A stretch of DNA of 64,000 nt from Sindora glabra (lineage: Eukaryota > Streptophyta > Magnoliopsida > Fabales > Fabaceae): assembly GCA_020226215.1 (NCBI GenBank), contig CM035232.1, forward strand, positions 17,272,316 through 17,336,315, in the 5' to 3' direction. Numbering within the stretch: position 1 is the first letter of the stretch; the number at the start of each line of letters is the position of its first letter. The translations under genes were made by a program, and so were the position numbers. This document shows, piece by piece, positions 1 through 10,692 of this stretch. The notes beneath the pieces are model-generated. The model was not told the DNA's origin. It saw nothing but the letters and a program-made list of their open reading frames with translations, and did no database searches.

Positions 1-991
1 TCAAAATCAAATTTTAGAGAATCGGACTTGCACCTAAATCTTGAAATAAAAAAGGATAAAGATTTAAAATTTTGATTCCTCGCTGATACGTATTGGAAAA
101 TATCCATCGAGTATTGGTATCGAATACTGATATAACACGGTACTTCGCTGAAAGTGAAGTATTGGTGCTTCCTAAGGTGAGTCCTTGGTAATTCCGTACA
201 CACCTTCGCAGCTTTTTGTTTTTCTCCTCCTTTGTGGCACATAAGCAGCTTCCAGAAAGAATTTAGTTTTATTGCAACCATGAAACCCCTCTTCCTTCCA
301 AATTTAAAGATCTAATAAATTTGGTATAACATTTTATTCATTTTTAATCCTTTATGCCTTAGTTTATCGCTTGCTCAAGAAGTAACACCGATTTGTTGTT
401 TAATCTAAGGGTTTGAAGAAAAAATGCAATGATCTCAAAAATAAATACAATTTATTTATTATTGACCTCATTACCCTATTATGAAATGGAATTCAATGAA
501 GTTCGAGTTCTTGGAAGTTTCAGCGTTTTAATCATTCAATCACCTATTTGATATAGCTGCAGTTAGTTGTTTTGTTCACTTGATTCATGTATCAAATTAG
601 CTTTTCACTGTATACTTTGTGAAACAACACAAAGCAAAAAACAATGCAGACTGTAGAGTGGTGATGAGTTCAAAGAAGACTGAAGAAGCAAAGTGGTCAT
701 GGGTTCAAAGAAGACTGAAGAAGCAACAAAGTTTACATCGAATGTAACTTTGTAACCCATGTACTGTCTCTTCCGATGAGAAAAGGACAAGAAAACCAAC
801 CATCACATTGTACCCTCTTTTCAAAGGTTAAAGAAAATAATGGAGAGTAAGGAAAAGTACCACGATATCTTCAAAAACACATATGCACACCTTGTATTTA
901 ATCTGTACTTTCATTCTCACTTGGGGAAATTCTTTTCATTGGCATTATTTGCAGAGTTTTTCATGGTTCAAACTTTAATATATAGAGAAAT
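1..991. other. No recognisable gene; flank of the Ty3 element
   Basis: I find no open frame or RNA gene that I can assign. The only structure seen is a short tandem duplication with a period of 35 bp at about 668-727 (core GTTCAAAGAAGACTGAAGAA, twice). Short frames on both strands have no recognisable domain. The last bases, GAAAT at 987-991, are the probable target-site duplication of the element that follows. Confidence 0.5.
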
Positions 992-1322
992 TGGCTCAGG
1001 AGCCAAATTGGAAAAGATAAAAGAGAGAAAACTCTCAAATGGATAACTAAATTCTTATTCAATTGATGATGAAAATTACAACTGGGAAGGGGTATTTATA
1101 TCTATTAATAGGGGTAAATCTGTCTAAAAAAATTTCAAAAATCTCTCCTTATTAATGAGATAATATCTCCCTATTAAATTTCAAAATATTTCTAGAATTA
1201 TCTACATCCCTCCTGAACTAGAGAGTTCTAGAATGTTCTTTTAATTCTAGGCTGGACTATATCTTAGACTGGGCTCTTTCATTGGGCTTTTTGTTTTATC
1301 TTCAATTGGATTTTCTGTTCCA
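992..1322 (-). repeat. 3' LTR of the Ty3/gypsy element
   Basis: It begins TGGCTCAGGAGCC on the plus strand and ends GATTTTCTGTTCCA. It matches 4085-4414 along its whole length. Read on the minus strand it starts TGGAACAG and ends GAGCCA. Confidence 0.93.
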
Positions 1323-1330
1323 TTCTCCCC
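1323..1330 (-). other. Polypurine tract of the Ty3/gypsy element
   Basis: Read on the minus strand, GGGGAGAA directly precedes the TGGAACAG start of the 3' LTR. This is where the plus-strand primer tract of an LTR retrotransposon lies. It confirms the minus orientation. Confidence 0.75.
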
Positions 1331-1356
1331 GGGTTGGACGAGACTCGCCCTCGAGT

Positions 1357-3309
1357 CTAGTTATCATCTTCATAGTATAGGGAAAGATCAGTAGCAGAAA
1401 CACCATGGGAGCCTGGTAGTTCTATCTTGTAGGCATTATCATTGATCTTCTGCACAACTCGAAATGGTCCATTTGCCCTTAGAGATAACTTAGCATTAGG
1501 TTGATTCGGAAACCTCTCCTTTCGCAAGTGTATCCATACCAAGTCTCCTTCTTTGAAAGTATGCTGCCATCGATGTTTGTCTTGTTGGGCCTTATATTTT
1601 GAAATTTGTTTCTGAATTCTTGCACTAACTTGTTCATGAAGCTTCTTTGCCCTTTACTTTGCATTTGTATTATGTTAATGGCTAGTAGAAGATGATGCTA
1701 AATCAAGTTGGTTGAGGGGATGAGTACCATATAACTCTTTGAACGGCCATCTTCTAATGGAAAGTAGATTGTATTTTCTATTGAGGGGATCTACTACAAT
1801 TTCCAAACTTCCAGCTTTGGATATTAAAGATACTAGTGACTTGGCTTCATTTTTTGATCGATTGAATTTTCCTAGTGGTAATAGGGCTAACTTGACCTTT
1901 ACTCCATCTTTTTCAAAAGAATAGATATTTGCATAGTCATCGTATATAGCACGATGGTCATACTGCCAAGGTCTTCCTAAGAGGAGGTGACAAGCTTCCA
2001 TAAGGATGACGTCACATCATACCTCATCTTGATACTTTTTACCTATGGAAAAGGCAACAAGGCAATGTTCCGTAACGGTTACCTCACTGTCTTTGTTAAA
2101 CCACTACAACTTGTAAGGGTGCAGATGCTTCTTGGTAGGTAATTTGAACTTTTCTACCATGTATCTCGATACAACATTCTCACAGCTTCCACTATCAATG
2201 ATAACATCACAGACTTTGCCTTGGGTTGTGCATCGAGTGTGGAAAATATTGTGCCTTAGCCAGGGTTCTTCCTTCTTAACTGTAGTATGTAATCTTTATC
2301 TAATCATCAGTGATTCTCCATGATCAGTAGGGGTAAGTACTTCATTAAAAATTGGTAGATCAAAGAATCCGTCTTGTGTCTGCTCTAGCTCTTCTTCTTC
2401 CAATGCTTCTTAAATTTCTCCTTCCATGATAGTGATAATTTTTTAATTTAGGCAGTTTAATGCAATGTGGCCAAATTCTTGACATTTAAAGCATTTGGAT
2501 AGTCTAGGTTGAGTGGGTGGTTTAGGGTTGACCTTTTTGGTGGGTTTAGGTGGGGTTTTATTTGAGGCACCAGGTTATGGGGCTTGAGTTTCATTAGTGT
2601 TGGTAGGGTTTCTTAAAAAGAAAGGTTGTAATGTAGATCTTTTAGGTAGTTATTTCTCAATCCGGATAGCAAGGTGGATGACATCATCTAGGGTCTAATA
2701 TTGTTAAAGTTAGACTAGTTGGGCAATCTCGAAGTTTAGGCCTCCAAGGTAACAGGCAATTATCTGCTCTTCCTTCTCTTGGATCTCACACTTCATCATC
2801 AACTTCTCGAATTCTCTGGTGTATTCCTCCATAAAGAGGGATTTCTAGCGAAGGTTCTACAATTGAATAAAGTTATCTTAATAATAATAATCAGGTAAAA
2901 ACTTACGTGTAAGTTCTCATCGCATCTTCTCCCATGTCTTGATCTTACTTCGTTCTTCGTATTCTCATTTTCTTTTCAAATTTTCCCACCAGATGGAGGC
3001 ATGTTTCTTTAACTTGACAGCAATAATCTTAACCTTCTGCTCATCTGGGATGTCTTTCAATTCGAATATCCTTTTAACTATTTGAAGCCAATCTACGAAT
3101 TCGTTTAGCTGGAGCCTTCCCTCAAAATCTGGAATATCTACTTTAATTTCATTCCCTTGAGTTGGTTGCCTTCGAGGTCAATTGCTTCTTGATGAGGAAG
3201 AGCAATTGCTGTTGAAGTCATTTTCAGAATCTCTTCTATGATTCAACAGGGTTTGTTGGGCATTGATAATGTCTTGCAGTTGTTGAATCTATCTTTGTAT
3301 TTCTTCCAT
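1357..3309 (-). pseudogene. Decayed gag-protease-integrase tail polyprotein of Ty3/gypsy type
   Basis: This is one minus-strand frame of about 650 codons from an ATG at 3309 to 1357, broken by about 18 premature stops; the landmarks checked (gag ATG, zinc knuckle, protease tail, integrase tail) share one frame. Recognisable parts in order are: gag matrix/capsid with the motif ASIWWENLKRK near 2980; a CCHC zinc knuckle CFKCQEFGHIALNC at 2452-2493; an aspartic protease active site IIDSGSCENVVSRYM near 2190; and the protease tail HLLLGRPWQYDHR near 1975. Near 1745 the frame passes directly into integrase sequence: PFKELYGTHPLNQLDL, then KKLHEQVSARIQKQ, then the C-terminal GDLVWIHLRKERFPNQ and DNAYKIELPG. 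Reverse transcriptase, RNase H and the integrase DDE core were therefore lost in one in-frame deletion. No functional product is expected. Confidence 0.88.
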
Positions 3310-4069
3310 CTTAACTTCTTGGGTGTTTATTTCATTATCTTTTAGGTGGCATTGTGGTAGTTTAGGGTAGATTATGGGGTTAAAGTAAAGTCTCAAAAAG
3401 TTCTAGGGTTATTAGGAATAATAAGGAAAAGTTTTGGGGTACTTTGGTAAATTATGGAAAAATATGGGCTAAAGAGGAATTTCTGAAAAAATGTAGGGTC
3501 GAAAGAAAATTAAAGGAAAATTTAGGAACTTTATGTGATTTAGGAAAAAATTGAAGGTCAAAGTAGAAATAAGGAAAATATTGGGGCAATTATGAAATTT
3601 TAGAAAAATATGTAGATGGGGCGCTGATGTGGCAAATCTAACACGTGGCGTAACTGGATAGGCTAACGTGGCGCTGAATGTGTAGCAAAGTGCTGACTAT
3701 GCAGCTGATGTCAGAAGGGTTGATTGGGTGTGATGACGTGGCCGATCATGACACGTGACATCTGTCGAATGGATGACGTGTCACTGACATGGTTGTCTTA
3801 AACCTCAAGCGGGTGTGTGTGGCGCATAGGGAGAGCGGCCAGCACGTGGAACTCCAGCGATGGCGCGTGCAAGCGCGTGCATCCTCCGATCACCGTGAAA
3901 TTTCGCAGTTAGGAGTTTTAAACCTCTCCGAACCTATCTGTGGTGTTGTTTCGCTGAAAATCTGATTGGAAAATGGAGTTTTGGAGCTGGCAATTGGAAA
4001 GCTATGAAACTGGCAAGAATTTCGACCACCTTCAACTCAAACACTTGCACAAGGAACTGGTAAAAACCA

Positions 4070-4081
4070 GCTCTAATACCA
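4070..4081 (-). other. Primer-binding site for initiator tRNA-Met
   Basis: Read on the minus strand this is TGGTATTAGAGC, one base from the plant consensus TGGTATCAGAGC. It lies three bases inside the 5' LTR. The C-to-T change fits the general decay of this copy. Confidence 0.85.
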
Positions 4082-4084
4082 AGA

Positions 4085-4414
4085 TGGCTCAGGAGCCAAA
4101 TTGGAAAAGATAAAAGGGAGAAAACTCTCAAATGGATAACTGAATTCTTATTCAACTGATAATAAAAACTACAACTGGGAGGGGGTATTTATATCTAGTA
4201 ATAGGGGTAAATATGTCTAAAAAAATCCTAAAAATCTCTTCCTATTAATGAGATAATATCTCCCTATTAAATTTTGAAATATTTCTAGAATTATCTACAT
4301 CCCTCCTAAACTAGAGAATTCTAGAATATTCTTTTAATTCTAGGCCGGGCTATATCTTAGACTGGGCTCTTTCATTGGGCTTTTGTTTCATCTTCAATTG
4401 GATTTTCTGTTCCA
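4085..4414 (-). repeat. 5' LTR of the Ty3/gypsy element
   Basis: Same sequence as 992-1322 with about 23 differences. The promoter of the element would be here, driving minus-strand transcription. Confidence 0.93.
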
Positions 4415-4419
4415 AAAAT

Positions 4420-4890
4420 GGTGACTTTTATGTCCAATTTTTCTGGCTATTTGGACATTTGAAGTGAAAGGTATGAAAGAGCAAAAACTTAGATATCTGG
4501 ACATGCAAGATTTTGACAAGTTAAAAATACCATTTTATTGAATTCACCGATTGGAGCAACCTAAACCCTTTGCTGCTTCAAGTTAAGATTTTTGTCTCAC
4601 ATTATGTGTGATGAGATACTGAGAATCTTAAATGACAGCTTGCAGAATAAAAAGAAAAGGGGAAAAAGCTATGGCATTACCATAAGAATATGTCCTTTGT
4701 GTATAATGCAGTACAAAAATGTGTTAATAGAATTGTGTACGGTTATTTCTGTGCACTTTCAGAAGGCGATGAAACTAACTACAATTACAATCTTTGCATG
4801 AATGATGAAACAGAAAATTATTTACAAGGAATGTAGCTAGAAAGAACCTTTTGTTCATCATGTTCCTCGAATCAATAATCATGGGGAGCC
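4420..4890. other. No recognisable gene
   Basis: AT-rich DNA between the Ty3 element and the hAT-like element. The short plus-strand frame at 4592-4801 has no domain that I recognise. Confidence 0.4.
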
Positions 4891-4898
4891 CCAATTAG

Positions 4899-5785
4899 TA
4901 GGGCTAATCATAAATTCTTGAACTGTGTGAAGTCGACCGCTTAAAACCCAAAAACATCGGTTAATTGTGGATATTTAATAGTTATTAGGTTGTATCGAGT
5001 AAAAAAATGAAAAAAATTGAATTTCCGATCAACATCAGTGATTTAATTCCTTGACCGAATAAAATTATCATTAACCGAAGCTATTACTATTTTTTCAAAT
5101 AATTGTTGCCATTTGATTGTTTTAATTTATTTTATTATTATTTTGTCATATAGCTACAGGTTTGTCCATCATACGCCTCCCTCATTTCAAACTCATTTCA
5201 AACTCAATCACATCAAACTGCAACTCTGCTGCCATAAATAAATTACTTTCATTGTTTTTTTAATCTTATCTCCGTTCCTCTCTCTCTCTTCTCCAAAATC
5301 TTTCTCTCCTCTGTAAACAAACACTGCAAGTTATTATCAAGGATTTGGTTGGAGTTGCTCTCGATAGCTTCAACAATAATGAAGACCCCAATCCAAATGC
5401 CCACAATGAACAAGCTAGATCCACTTCAACGAAGGTTAGCTCTGATTTCCTAAATTTTTTTTGGCTTTTAATTGTCCTTATTATAATTGAAGTCCACATC
5501 ATTGTTGATTCTAATGTCATTGTGTCATTGTTTATTCAGCTTGTGTACAAGGAGCTGCAACACACATTGGATCTGACATAGGAAGAAAGTTGTAGAAAAT
5601 TGAAGCTTGAAGGGTGTCACCCGTCGGAACTCACCATTGCCCGACCAACTGCACCATTTCAAGTTATGTTCGGTTGAGGACATTGAAATTGGTTTTGTCA
5701 GTTGATGCTCTATATTATTTCTAAATGCACGGTCGGGTGAAATTTTATCTATTAACTAAACATAACCGATCGATGAACGGCCCTA
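4899..5785. mobile_element. Non-autonomous hAT-like element with 8-bp target duplication
   Basis: The ends are inverted and begin TAGGGC (TAGGGCTAATCAT on the left; TAGGGCCGTTCATC when the right end is reverse-complemented). The flanks CCAATTAG (4891-4898) and CCAGTTAG (5786-5793) match at 7 of 8 bases. An 8-bp duplication and TAGGG-type ends are typical of hAT transposons. At 5350-5575 there may be remnants of a transposase start: a frame containing SFNNNEDPNPN, a possible intron (GTTAGC near 5434 to TTTATTCAG near 5540) and a short second piece ending in a stop. No transposase core remains. Confidence 0.7.
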
Positions 5786-5870
5786 CCAGTTAGTGACTGT
5801 AGAGTAGAGAAGCAATAAACAAAATAGCTTCTCTGCTTGTCACTTTTCAACCATTCTTCGAATAATACTT

Positions 5871-6188
5871 CTATGATTCACGTGACAGTTCTCTATGAAG
5901 GAATCCAACCTGATTGTCACCATGACATTGTCTGGTTTTAGGAAGAGAAGATTGAGAAAGGAATATAGAAGCAGTTCTTGACACAGAACTGTCCATCCAG
6001 GACTTCTTCCTGGGGAATGAGATGCATGTTTGCTTGGGGCAACTATTGGAGCAAACAGTACTCTTCAAGCTGTGCAATGCACAGCCACAGTTTTTATGGT
6101 ACGGCCTCCTCTCAATTTCCATGTCATTCAAAGAAATGCTTCCTTCAAAGACACACTGAACTACCATTTGAGCAACTCCAGTGGCCAT
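5871..6188 (-). CDS. Small plant protein with ERRPYHKNCGCALH motif (copy 1)
   Basis: A single-exon 105-residue frame. Residues 12-39 carry a conserved cysteine-rich block: CVFEG near the N-terminus, then IERRPYHKNCGCALH. The C-terminal part is serine-rich (RKKSWMDSSVSRTAS). The same block occurs in the gene at 18090-18419, so the two are paralogues. I recognise the motif as recurring in small uncharacterised plant proteins, but know of no assigned function. There is no signal peptide or membrane segment. The spaced cysteines and histidine could bind a metal, which is inference. Compared with copy 2, one cysteine of the first block is replaced (CVFEGSIS against CVYEGCIS). A TATA box lies about 90 bp upstream of the ATG. 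The reading frame is intact, so it could be expressed. Confidence 0.72.
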   Translation of the reverse strand: MATGVAQMVVQCVFEGSISLNDMEIERRPYHKNCGCALHSLKSTVCSNSCPKQTCISFPRKKSWMDSSVSRTASIFLSQSSLPKTRQCHGDNQVGFLHRELSRES

Positions 6189-6275
6189 TCCTAATTCGCC
6201 TCCCCTTCTCTTCTTGCTGCTCGCTCTTAACTGTGAATCCTAAGTGTAATTCGAAATCTTGACTACCTTATTAAG

Positions 6276-6283
6276 TATATATA
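6276..6283 (-). promoter_or_regulatory. TATA box of small gene copy 1
   Basis: TATATATA on the minus strand, about 90 bp upstream of the ATG at 6188. Copy 2 has a TATA box at nearly the same distance from its ATG, which supports both as core promoter elements. Confidence 0.6.
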
Positions 6284-6289
6284 GAGTAC

Positions 6290-7978
6290 TTCACTCTTTG
6301 TAGTATCAAACTATGGGGAAATAAAGAGGAGAAAATTTTGGCCTTAATGGCTGCTTCCCGTAGATTTTGAGACGATCTTTAGTCAGGAGGATTCGAAGTT
6401 TTTTGTAACTGAAGTAGACAGTGAACAGAATCATATTTTCCTAGGAAATTCCCTTTAGCTTCCACAGTGGCGGGCGGGCTCACTCTTCCTCTTCTTTTTT
6501 GTTTATAGCGGCCTTGTAAAATTATACTTTGCGCGGCTGATATGGTTCTGGCATAGTTTTTTCCAAAGACAATCTAAACTAACCTCGTTAAAATTTAATT
6601 GACCTCTACGAACTTTGTTATAATATGTGTGGGCGCCACATCGGCATATCCTACGCTCAAAGGATCAACAAGTTACGTTGTATGTGTCTGTTTTTGAAAT
6701 GATTTTAATGTTACTTTAGTTACAAAGTAAAAAATATTAGCCAAAAGCCTAAATGATATATAATATTCTTTAAAGGTTTTATTATACCCTTTACAGCATC
6801 CAAAATTTGATCTTTAATCTTTTTGTATGTAATTATCATAATTTAATTACTCATACCATTATTAAAAAAAGTCAAAAAATGTTAAAACTCTTATGACTCT
6901 GCTTTTCAGATACTCTTAACGAAGTCCATGAGAATTGTTGCAAACTTTCAATATTTGGCTCTCTTTTATGCGTCCAAATGCGTGGCATATTCTAACTGAC
7001 GTCCCTGTTATTTATGAGTGTGGATGAGCCAAAAATTTGCACCTTTTTGTGCTATGCTATTTATAAGATATGAAGATCAAGGAGTTTAGACTGCATTTCA
7101 TCTAACACTCTGCTACAAATTCAGTTGTTGGCAAAGCCAGAGGAGTTAAGGGTGATTGTGCAAGCTTCAGGATAAGAGTATCGGGAAGATGGAACAAAGC
7201 TCAAGGCTCACTTTCAATATCATTAAGTTTAAATTGGCTACACGATCAGCTGATTGATTGTAGATTTGTTATCCTACTTTTTTTTCTAAAGAAAAAGTTA
7301 TTTTTGGATTAATTCATGTGCATACCGACTGACTGTTTGTAATAACAGAATCAGCATCATATGTAATGTCCTGAATTCAAACTCAGAATACTGAAGGGAG
7401 AAAAGATTCAAAGAAAGCATGGTATGCCACTGATACTTGCATAATGTTTGACCATGGCGTATTTGCATTCTAGATTGAGCTCTATATTACCTGTCATCAT
7501 AGGTGGCTTCTTCTTATAACTATCATTAAGCCATCAATAATCTGTCGCCGATTAAATATCATAGTGCAGAATCAAATTATAGGCAGCCAAGCTACCAGCA
7601 GAAATTCCCCTCCTGCTGTACTTCCTGTACAATGATTGTCTTAACAGGCGGGCCGAGGTTTCGGTGCTTTCTTTTACCTTCCCCCCATGTCATTCAAAGA
7701 TCATTCGAAAGATATTACTTAAAAAAAACCCTCACTAGCAATTGCATACGAGTCTTGCATATGTACATGTTTTACTACTAAATTATTTACATATTAATAG
7801 TGCGTTCTGAGACTACTGTTTTTTCTATCACTCTGAAAATTTTATTTGTATCATATTACAATGTTGAAAAAGTTGAGTATATAGTTTTTAGCAAGAGTAA
7901 CAAGCTATTTAACAACCGTATAAAATTTTAAGTTTGAACTTGAGATATAGAACAGAAAAAGTTTCAAAAGTAACGTTC
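6290..7978. other. Upstream region of copy 1; no gene seen
   Basis: About 1.7 kb with no frame that I can assign. It is somewhat less AT-rich than the region after 18.6 kb and probably contains the 5' regulatory DNA of the small gene. No repeat structure or RNA gene was recognised. Confidence 0.4.
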
Positions 7979-7983
7979 AATAT

Positions 7984-8313
7984 TGTTGTAAAACCAGAAA
8001 ACACAAAAAACAAAAAGAAAAACCAAAGCAAAAATGCAAGCGAGGAAGTACTGCACCAAAAGCCAACATTTCATTCATATTTCTGCCTTATATATATGCA
8101 GAAAACTGGTACAATGACAAACAATAGTCCATGCTTGAAACCATACTTAGGCATAGCTGTTTGAACAACTTTTCTACCTAAATTGTACTACAATAAAAAC
8201 ATAGTATTAAGCCATATTAAAAATACATTCAGCAACCAAAAACTAAACTTAATATACTTAACAAAATATATGAACTGATTTGAATATCAAAGGAAAATCT
8301 CATAAGTCTAACA
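7984..8313 (-). repeat. 3' LTR of the copia element
   Basis: It matches 10693-11022 throughout. Read on the minus strand it starts TGTTAGAC and ends TACAACA. Confidence 0.92.
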
Positions 8314-8322
8314 CTCCTCCTT
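8314..8322 (-). other. Polypurine tract of the copia element
   Basis: Read on the minus strand, AAGGAGGAG directly abuts the TGTTAGAC start of the 3' LTR. The captured gene segment ends here, so the tract may lie within or next to the captured sequence. Confidence 0.7.
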
Positions 8323-8324
8323 GA

Positions 8325-9100
8325 GATTTTTCTTTGAAACTCCAAGCTTTGCTCTTAAGATCAGATGATTTTACAGCACTTTCAATTTCCTCACTAATTT
8401 CTTTGTTCAGAATTTCAAATTTTGACACTAAATAATCCTCAATGCTAACTCATTGCTTAACTTTTACAACCTCAACATCTAAGCCTTGTGACTTCAAAGC
8501 ATCAATTAGCTGCAACTCTACCTTTTCTTAAACTCAACAATTTTATTCTTTAAATCGTCATCCAAATCACTTGGTGAGGATACACTAGAACCAACAATTT
8601 CAGCCTTCAATCTCTCATATTTCTCCTTGACACTAGGGTTATCGATAACATCTTCAGATTTTGTCTTAAATTCTTGCTTCAGCATTGCTTCCTTCTTAAC
8701 TCTTTCTAATAGAAACAGTACTTTGGATAATTCTTTCAATATATCAAGCTTATTCTTTAGCCTTCCATAAATAGGAGTTGCTGGCAAGCCCTAATTGAAC
8801 TCTTCCTTAAGCTTTTCAATCTTATCTATCAATGTTGGATGAACAAGTTGATCCTCTGAATTTGCTTTCAAAAATTCCTCCCTTAGCTTCACTAATCTAT
8901 CTTGCAAGCCCAAAGCCCTCACGGCTTCAGAGTATTCTTAGTCAACCTCTTTTTTCAGTTTCTCTATCATCTCATTCATAATTGACTCGGGAGCCTTAGA
9001 GGAAGATTCCTTAGCTTTAAGTGATTCAATCACATCCTTGAGCTCCATATTAGCTTGAAGATTCTACTTATAGGCAAGGCAACTGAATTTCTTCTACAAT
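8325..9100 (-). pseudogene. Captured C-terminal fragment of plastid acetyl-CoA carboxylase alpha-carboxyltransferase
   Basis: Minus-strand translation gives a charged, coiled-coil-like, repetitive sequence that matches the long C-terminal extension of plant plastid CT-alpha proteins as I know the family. In order: ANMELKDVIESLKAK, then MIEKLKKEVD, LVKLREEFLKANSEDQLVHP, LIDKIEKLKEEFN, LKNKLDILKELS, VKEKYERLKAEI, SSPSDLDDDLKNKIVEFKK, and after a one-base frameshift VELQLIDALKSQGLDVEVV and EEIESAVKSSDLKSK. The catalytic carboxyltransferase domain is not included. In plastids the intact enzyme transfers carboxyl from biotin to acetyl-CoA for fatty acid synthesis. This fragment has a frameshift and several stops, and I see no introns in it. 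It is in sense orientation with the retrotransposon, which fits transduction through an RNA intermediate. Confidence 0.82.
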
Positions 9101-9109
9101 TTTTCCTCC

Positions 9110-9655
9110 TCCTGATTTATAGCAATTGTGCATTCAACTTTACCAACTGGTTTGTCACAGTGAGCATGTACAAGTGTAGCAACATTCCATTTGTAACAAG
9201 TTTCTTCCATGGAGTTTGCTCCTTTATCTTGAAATTCAGTATTACTAGCTGAATTTGAATTTTCATTTGAGATATCTTGCATAAATCTTTGCTTCCATTC
9301 AATTTGAAAACTTCTACCTTCCATCTTGACAATCATCAATTTACAACCACAAGGATCATAGATGATGCATGACATATCTTTAAAATTTAAAGCATAATGC
9401 TTTTCAAGAATTTGAGCCACACTCAACAAATTTTGATTAATTTCAAGCACATATAGGACATCATTAATGAACTTTATACCTGAATGAGCCTCCACTGAAA
9501 TGACTCCTTTTCCTTTCACTTCAATGTACTCTCTATTGCCAAACTTTACTCTTGAATTGTAAGATTTATCTAGATTTTTTAAGATGCCAGTATCATATGT
9601 CATATGGTTACTACAACCACTATCAATTATCTAAGCATTTGATTTATGATTCCCT
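9110..9655 (-). pseudogene. Copia protease start and pre-integrase region (remnant)
   Basis: The frame begins with the aspartic protease active-site region IIDSGCSNHMTYDTGILK near 9600-9635. It continues with the copia pattern VKFGNREYIEVKGKGVI, FINDVLYVLEINQNLLSV and QILEKHYALNF, ending with MEGRSFQIEW near 9300. The usual pre-integrase WHKRLGH motif and the integrase core do not follow. Instead the sequence passes through a stretch that I cannot assign (9110-9290) into the captured carboxylase fragment. This is where the ancestral pol was replaced. Confidence 0.8.
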
Positions 9656-9659
9656 GCAC

Positions 9660-10595
9660 AATAAGTTGCAGCAAATAATATTGATTCTTATTCTTCTTCC
9701 TTTTCAGTAACTTGAGCTTGTTGCTTCTACTGTTCTTGCTTGTCTTTGTCAACTTTTTCCACATGACCAAATTTCTTGCATGCTCTGCATTGCACTCCAA
9801 GCTTGAACCAGCAATATTTCTAAACATGGTTGGTTTTCTTGCAATGTGGATATAGGCTGTTTTGGTCTTTATTTTCTCCCTTTCCTTTTTCTCACTTGGT
9901 TGCTTTTTTTCCTTGTCTTCTTTTTTTCCTTGTCTTGAGGTAGCTTTTCTTTCTCTTACTAGAAATGCTACCTCGGCACCATTATCTTGCCTCATTGACC
10001 TCCTCTATTCTTAGGCTTGGAAAGCATACACCAGCTCAACCAGAGAGATCTTGGACAAGTCTTTTGAGTTTTCAAATGATGAAATCTTGGACTCAAACCT
10101 TTTTGGAAGACCAACCAAGACCTTTTCAACTACTCTTTGATCTGTTAAGTTTTCCTCTAGTAGCTTGATTTTATTTACCACTTCCATGAGCCTATCAACA
10201 TACTCTTTGATAAACTCATCTTCTCTCATGCACAGCTCCTTCTTCAAATTCAAAATTTACATCTACCAGATCTTTTCACTCCCCATATACATTTCTTAAA
10301 GCTTGTCTCATGCTTCTTTTGGTGTCTCACATGCCATGATCCTGGTGAAAATTGAATTTGATACAGTAGCATGAATAAAGGACAAGGCTCTTAGAGCTTT
10401 TACTTCTTCCTCCTTATGTGCTCTGATTTGGTTGAGTGTAGGGTTGTTACTAAGGGGTGGAACTTCTTTTTTAGCTTTCACCCACTACCATAAACCAAGC
10501 CCTCTCAAGTGAGCTTTCATTTTGACAACCTAAATATGATAATTTTCACCATTAAAAATAGGGGGTGAAGGAGCTAAAGCACTACTGAAGACCAT
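9660..10595 (-). pseudogene. Copia gag (remnant)
   Basis: The start is at an ATG at 10595. The N-terminal part has the pattern PPIFNGENYHI followed by VVKMKAHLRGLGLW, the usual start of plant copia gag. The capsid-type region with EYVDRLMEVVNKIKLLEE and VVEKVLVGLPKRFESKISS is intact at 10011-10253. After a lysine-rich linker there is a knuckle-like cysteine/histidine region (YCWFKLGVQCRACKKFGHVEK) near 9755-9830. Several in-frame stops interrupt the frame, mostly where the family has Trp or Gln. Confidence 0.82.
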
Positions 10596-10680
10596 GTATG
10601 TTTTGGTTTATGGTGTTTTTATGTGGTAAGCTTTTTGGTTTTCACTATTAGTTGCACTTAAATCCTTTAAGATCATTTAA

Positions 10681-10692
10681 GCTCTAATACCA
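10681..10692 (-). other. Primer-binding site for initiator tRNA-Met (copia)
   Basis: TGGTATTAGAGC on the minus strand directly abuts the ...TACAACA end of the 5' LTR. It carries the same single difference from TGGTATCAGAGC as the Ty3 element. Confidence 0.85.

Larger units (their letters stand above)
992..4414 (-). mobile_element. Ty3/gypsy LTR retrotransposon, internally deleted
   Basis: Two direct repeats of about 330 bp (992-1322 and 4085-4414) start with TG and end with CA. A primer-binding site next to the right repeat and a purine tract next to the left one place transcription on the minus strand. The flanks GAAAT (987-991) and AAAAT (4415-4419) agree at 4 of 5 bases as a target-site duplication. 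The interior is only about 2.8 kb and encodes gag, protease and the C-terminal part of integrase. Reverse transcriptase, RNase H and the integrase catalytic core are missing, so the copy is non-autonomous. The LTRs differ at roughly 23 positions, nearly all transitions (about 93% identity by eye), which indicates an old insertion. Confidence 0.92.

Noticed and set aside
605..1046. Short frames at 605-799 (minus) and 840-1046 (plus)
   Set aside because: No recognisable domain; one includes a simple 35-bp duplication and the other runs into the LTR.
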